This document shows, piece after piece, positions 61,723 to 64,000 of a DNA stretch of 64,000 nt. The DNA lies in the NCBI GenBank assembly GCA_036417435.1, contig CM070909.1, positions 10,882,597-10,946,596 on the forward strand, written 5' to 3'. This DNA is from Inia geoffrensis. Taxonomy: Eukaryota; Chordata; Mammalia; Artiodactyla; Iniidae. Position numbers and translations under genes: made by a program. The notes under the pieces were generated by a model, which was not told the DNA's origin, did no database searches, and saw only the letters and a program-made list of their open reading frames with translations. Numbering within the stretch: the first letter of the stretch is position 1; each line of letters begins with the position of its first letter.

Positions 61723-64000
61723 AAATACCTAGAAACAAATGACAATGGAGACACGATGGCCCAAAGTCTATGGGATGCAGCAAAAACAGTTCTAAGAGGG
61801 AAGTTTATACCAATACAATCCGACCTTAAGAAACAGGAGACATCTCGAATACACAACCTAAACTTGCACCTAAAGCAATTAGAGAAAGAAGAACAAAAAA
61901 CCCCCAAAGTTAGCAGAAGGAAAGAAATCATAAAAGCCAGATCAGAAATAAATGAAAAAGAAATGAAGGAAACGATAGCAAAGATCAATAAAACAAAAAG
62001 CTGGTTATTTGAGAAGATAAACAAAATTGATAAACCATTAGCTGGACTCATCAAGAAAAAAAGGGAGAAGACTCAAATCAATAGAATTAGAAATGAAAAA
62101 GCAGAGGTAACAACTGACACTGCAGAAATACAAAAGATCATGAGAGATTACTACAAGCAACTCTATGCCAATGAAATGGACAACGTGGAAGAAATGGACA
62201 AATTCTTAGAAATGCACAACCTGCCAAGACTGAATCAGGAAGAAATAGAAAATATGAACAGACCAATCACAAGCACTGAAATTGAAACTGTAATTAAAAA
62301 TCTTCCAACCAGCAAAAGCCCAGGACCAGATGGCTTCACAGGCGAATTCTATCAAACATTTAGAGAAGAGCTAACACGTTCTGAAACTCTTCCAAAATAT
62401 AGCAGAGGGAGGAACACTCCCAAACTCATTCTACAAGGCCACCATCACCCTGATACCAAAACCAGACAAGGATGTCACAAAGAAAACTACAGGCCAAAAT
62501 CACTGATGAACATAGATGCAAAAATCCTCAACAAAATACTAGCAAACAGAATCCAACAGCACATTAAAAGGATCATACACCATGATCAAATGAGGTTTAT
62601 TACAGGAATGCAAGGATTCTTCAATATACACAAATCAATCAATGCGATACACCATATTAACAAACTGAAGGAGAAAAACCATACGATCATCTCAATAGAT
62701 GCCGAGAAAGCTTTCGATAAAAGTCAACACCCATTTATGATAAAAACCCTCCCGAAAGTAGGCATAGAGGGAACTTTCCTCAACATAATAAGGGCCATAT
62801 ATGACAAACCCACAGCCAACATCATCCTCAATGGTGAAAAACTGAAAGCATTTCCACTAAGATCAGGAACAAGACAAGGTTGCCCACCCTCACCACTCTT
62901 ATTCAACATAGTTTTGGAAGTTTTAGCCACAGCAATCAGAGAAGAAAAGGAAATAAAAGGAATCCACATCGGAAAAGAAGAAGTAAAGCTGTCACTGTTT
63001 GCAGATGACATGATACTATACATAGAGAATCCTAAAGATGCTACCAGAAAACTACTAGAGCTAATCAATGAATTTGGTAAAGTAGCAGGATACAAAATTA
63101 ATGCACAGAAATCTCTTGCATTCCTATACACTAATGATGAAAAATCTGAAAGTGAAATCAAGAAAACACTCCCATTTACCATTGCAACAAAAAGAATAAA
63201 ATATCTAGGAATAAACCTACCTAAGGAGACAAAAGACCTGTATGCAGAAAATTATAAGACACTGATGAAAGAAATTAAAGACGATACAAATAGGTGTTCT
63301 TGGATTGGAAGGATCAACATTGTGAAAATGACTCTACTACCCAAAGCAATCTACAAATTCAATGCCATCCCTATCAAACTACCACTGGTATTTTTCACAG
63401 AACTAGAACAAAAAATTTCACAATTTGTATGGAAACACAAAAGACCCCGATTAGCCAAAGCAATCTTGAGAATGAAAAACGGAGCTGGAGGAATCAGGCT
63501 CCCTGACTTCAGACTATACTACAAAGCTACAGTAATCAAGACAGTATGGTACTGGCACAAAAACAGAAATATAGATCAATGGAACAGGATAGAAAGCCCA
63601 GAGATAAACCCACGCACATATGGCCACCTTATCTTTGATAAAGGAGGCAGGAATGTACAGTGGAGAAAGGACAGCCTCTTAAATAAGTGGTGCTGGGAAA
63701 ACTGGACTGGTACATGTAAAAGTATGAGATTAGATCACTCCCTAACACCATACACAAAAATAAGCTCAAAATGGATTAAAGACCTAAATGTAAGGCCAGA
63801 AACTATCAAACTCTTAGAAGAAAACATAGGCAGGACACTCTATGACATAAATCACAGCAAGATCCTTTTTGACCCACCTCCTAGAGCAATGGAAATAAAA
63901 ACAAAAATAAACAAATGCGACCTAATGAAACTTCAAAGCTTTTGCACAGCAAAGGAAACCATAAACAAGACCAAAAGACAACCCTCAGAATGGGAGAAAA
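61723..64000 (+). pseudogene. L1 ORF2 reverse-transcriptase region, disrupted, runs off the edge
   Basis: Translation resumes as KYLETND and continues in changing frames. The RT active site FADD is preserved at 62998-63009, in the context [16 protein letters not shown], and is followed by [20 protein letters not shown]. Frame changes occur near 62370 and 63290. The C-terminal region is reached but the 3' UTR is outside the window. Confidence 0.9.

Larger units (their letters stand above)
57902..64000 (+). mobile_element. Nearly full-length L1 retrotransposon, right end beyond the window
   Basis: Order: the 5' UTR starts 'agcttccgggaagatggcgg', with a CpG-rich leader at 58140-58980 and a pyrimidine-rich tract at 59330-59470. 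ORF1 follows at 59970-60856 and ORF2 from 60915 to the window edge. More than 6 kb in one orientation with no truncation on the left makes this the most complete transposon here. Every coding part carries a lesion, so it cannot move autonomously. Confidence 0.93.

Overview
The window is mammalian nuclear DNA, almost certainly from a cetacean (whale or dolphin). About a dozen copies of a roughly 200-base tRNA-Glu-derived SINE with a short poly(A) tail (the CHR family of whales and hippos) are scattered through it, many with visible target-site duplications. Artiodactyl/cetacean-type L1 elements are also present. I saw no ruminant BovB or ART2A sequence. No bacterial, organellar or functional RNA genes are visible.

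Layout. Positions 1-4240 hold the 3' half of GABARAPL1 on the + strand: the last three coding exons (codons 31-117), all with canonical splice sites, a 1.3 kb 3' UTR and a poly(A) signal. The first coding exon lies left of the window. In mammals GABARAPL1 borders the natural killer gene complex, with the KLR lectin-like receptor genes next to it. From 4.2 to 22 kb the sequence is intergenic: SINEs, an L2, a MIR, MER5-type and Tigger DNA transposons, and 5'-truncated L1s. At 23.4-33.0 kb on the - strand I find pieces of a KLR/C-type-lectin-like receptor gene. Three short exons have canonical splice sites and all join in phase 1. They encode a cytoplasmic tail with a VTYSEL ITIM and then a transmembrane helix. 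A fourth exon, carrying the start of a C-type lectin-like domain (CTLD), is damaged by a stop codon and a frameshift. The locus therefore looks like a receptor pseudogene, or a gene whose lectin part has decayed.

From 33 to 58 kb the window is transposon-rich intergenic DNA. It holds a composite L1 (35.5-38.0 kb), an L1 with a 5' inversion (38.8-39.7 kb), a 2 kb antisense L1 (40.3-42.3 kb), a Tigger1 transposon with a decayed transposase (44.5-46.3 kb), microsatellites, and two diverged copies of an unidentified repeat. From 57.9 kb to the right edge lies a nearly full-length sense L1 with a CpG-rich 5' UTR, ORF1 and ORF2, all carrying disabling lesions.

The genes do not form an operon-like unit. 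GABARAPL1 is a ubiquitin-like autophagy protein. The receptor remnant belongs to the immune gene complex that begins next to it. The rest is retrotransposon history.
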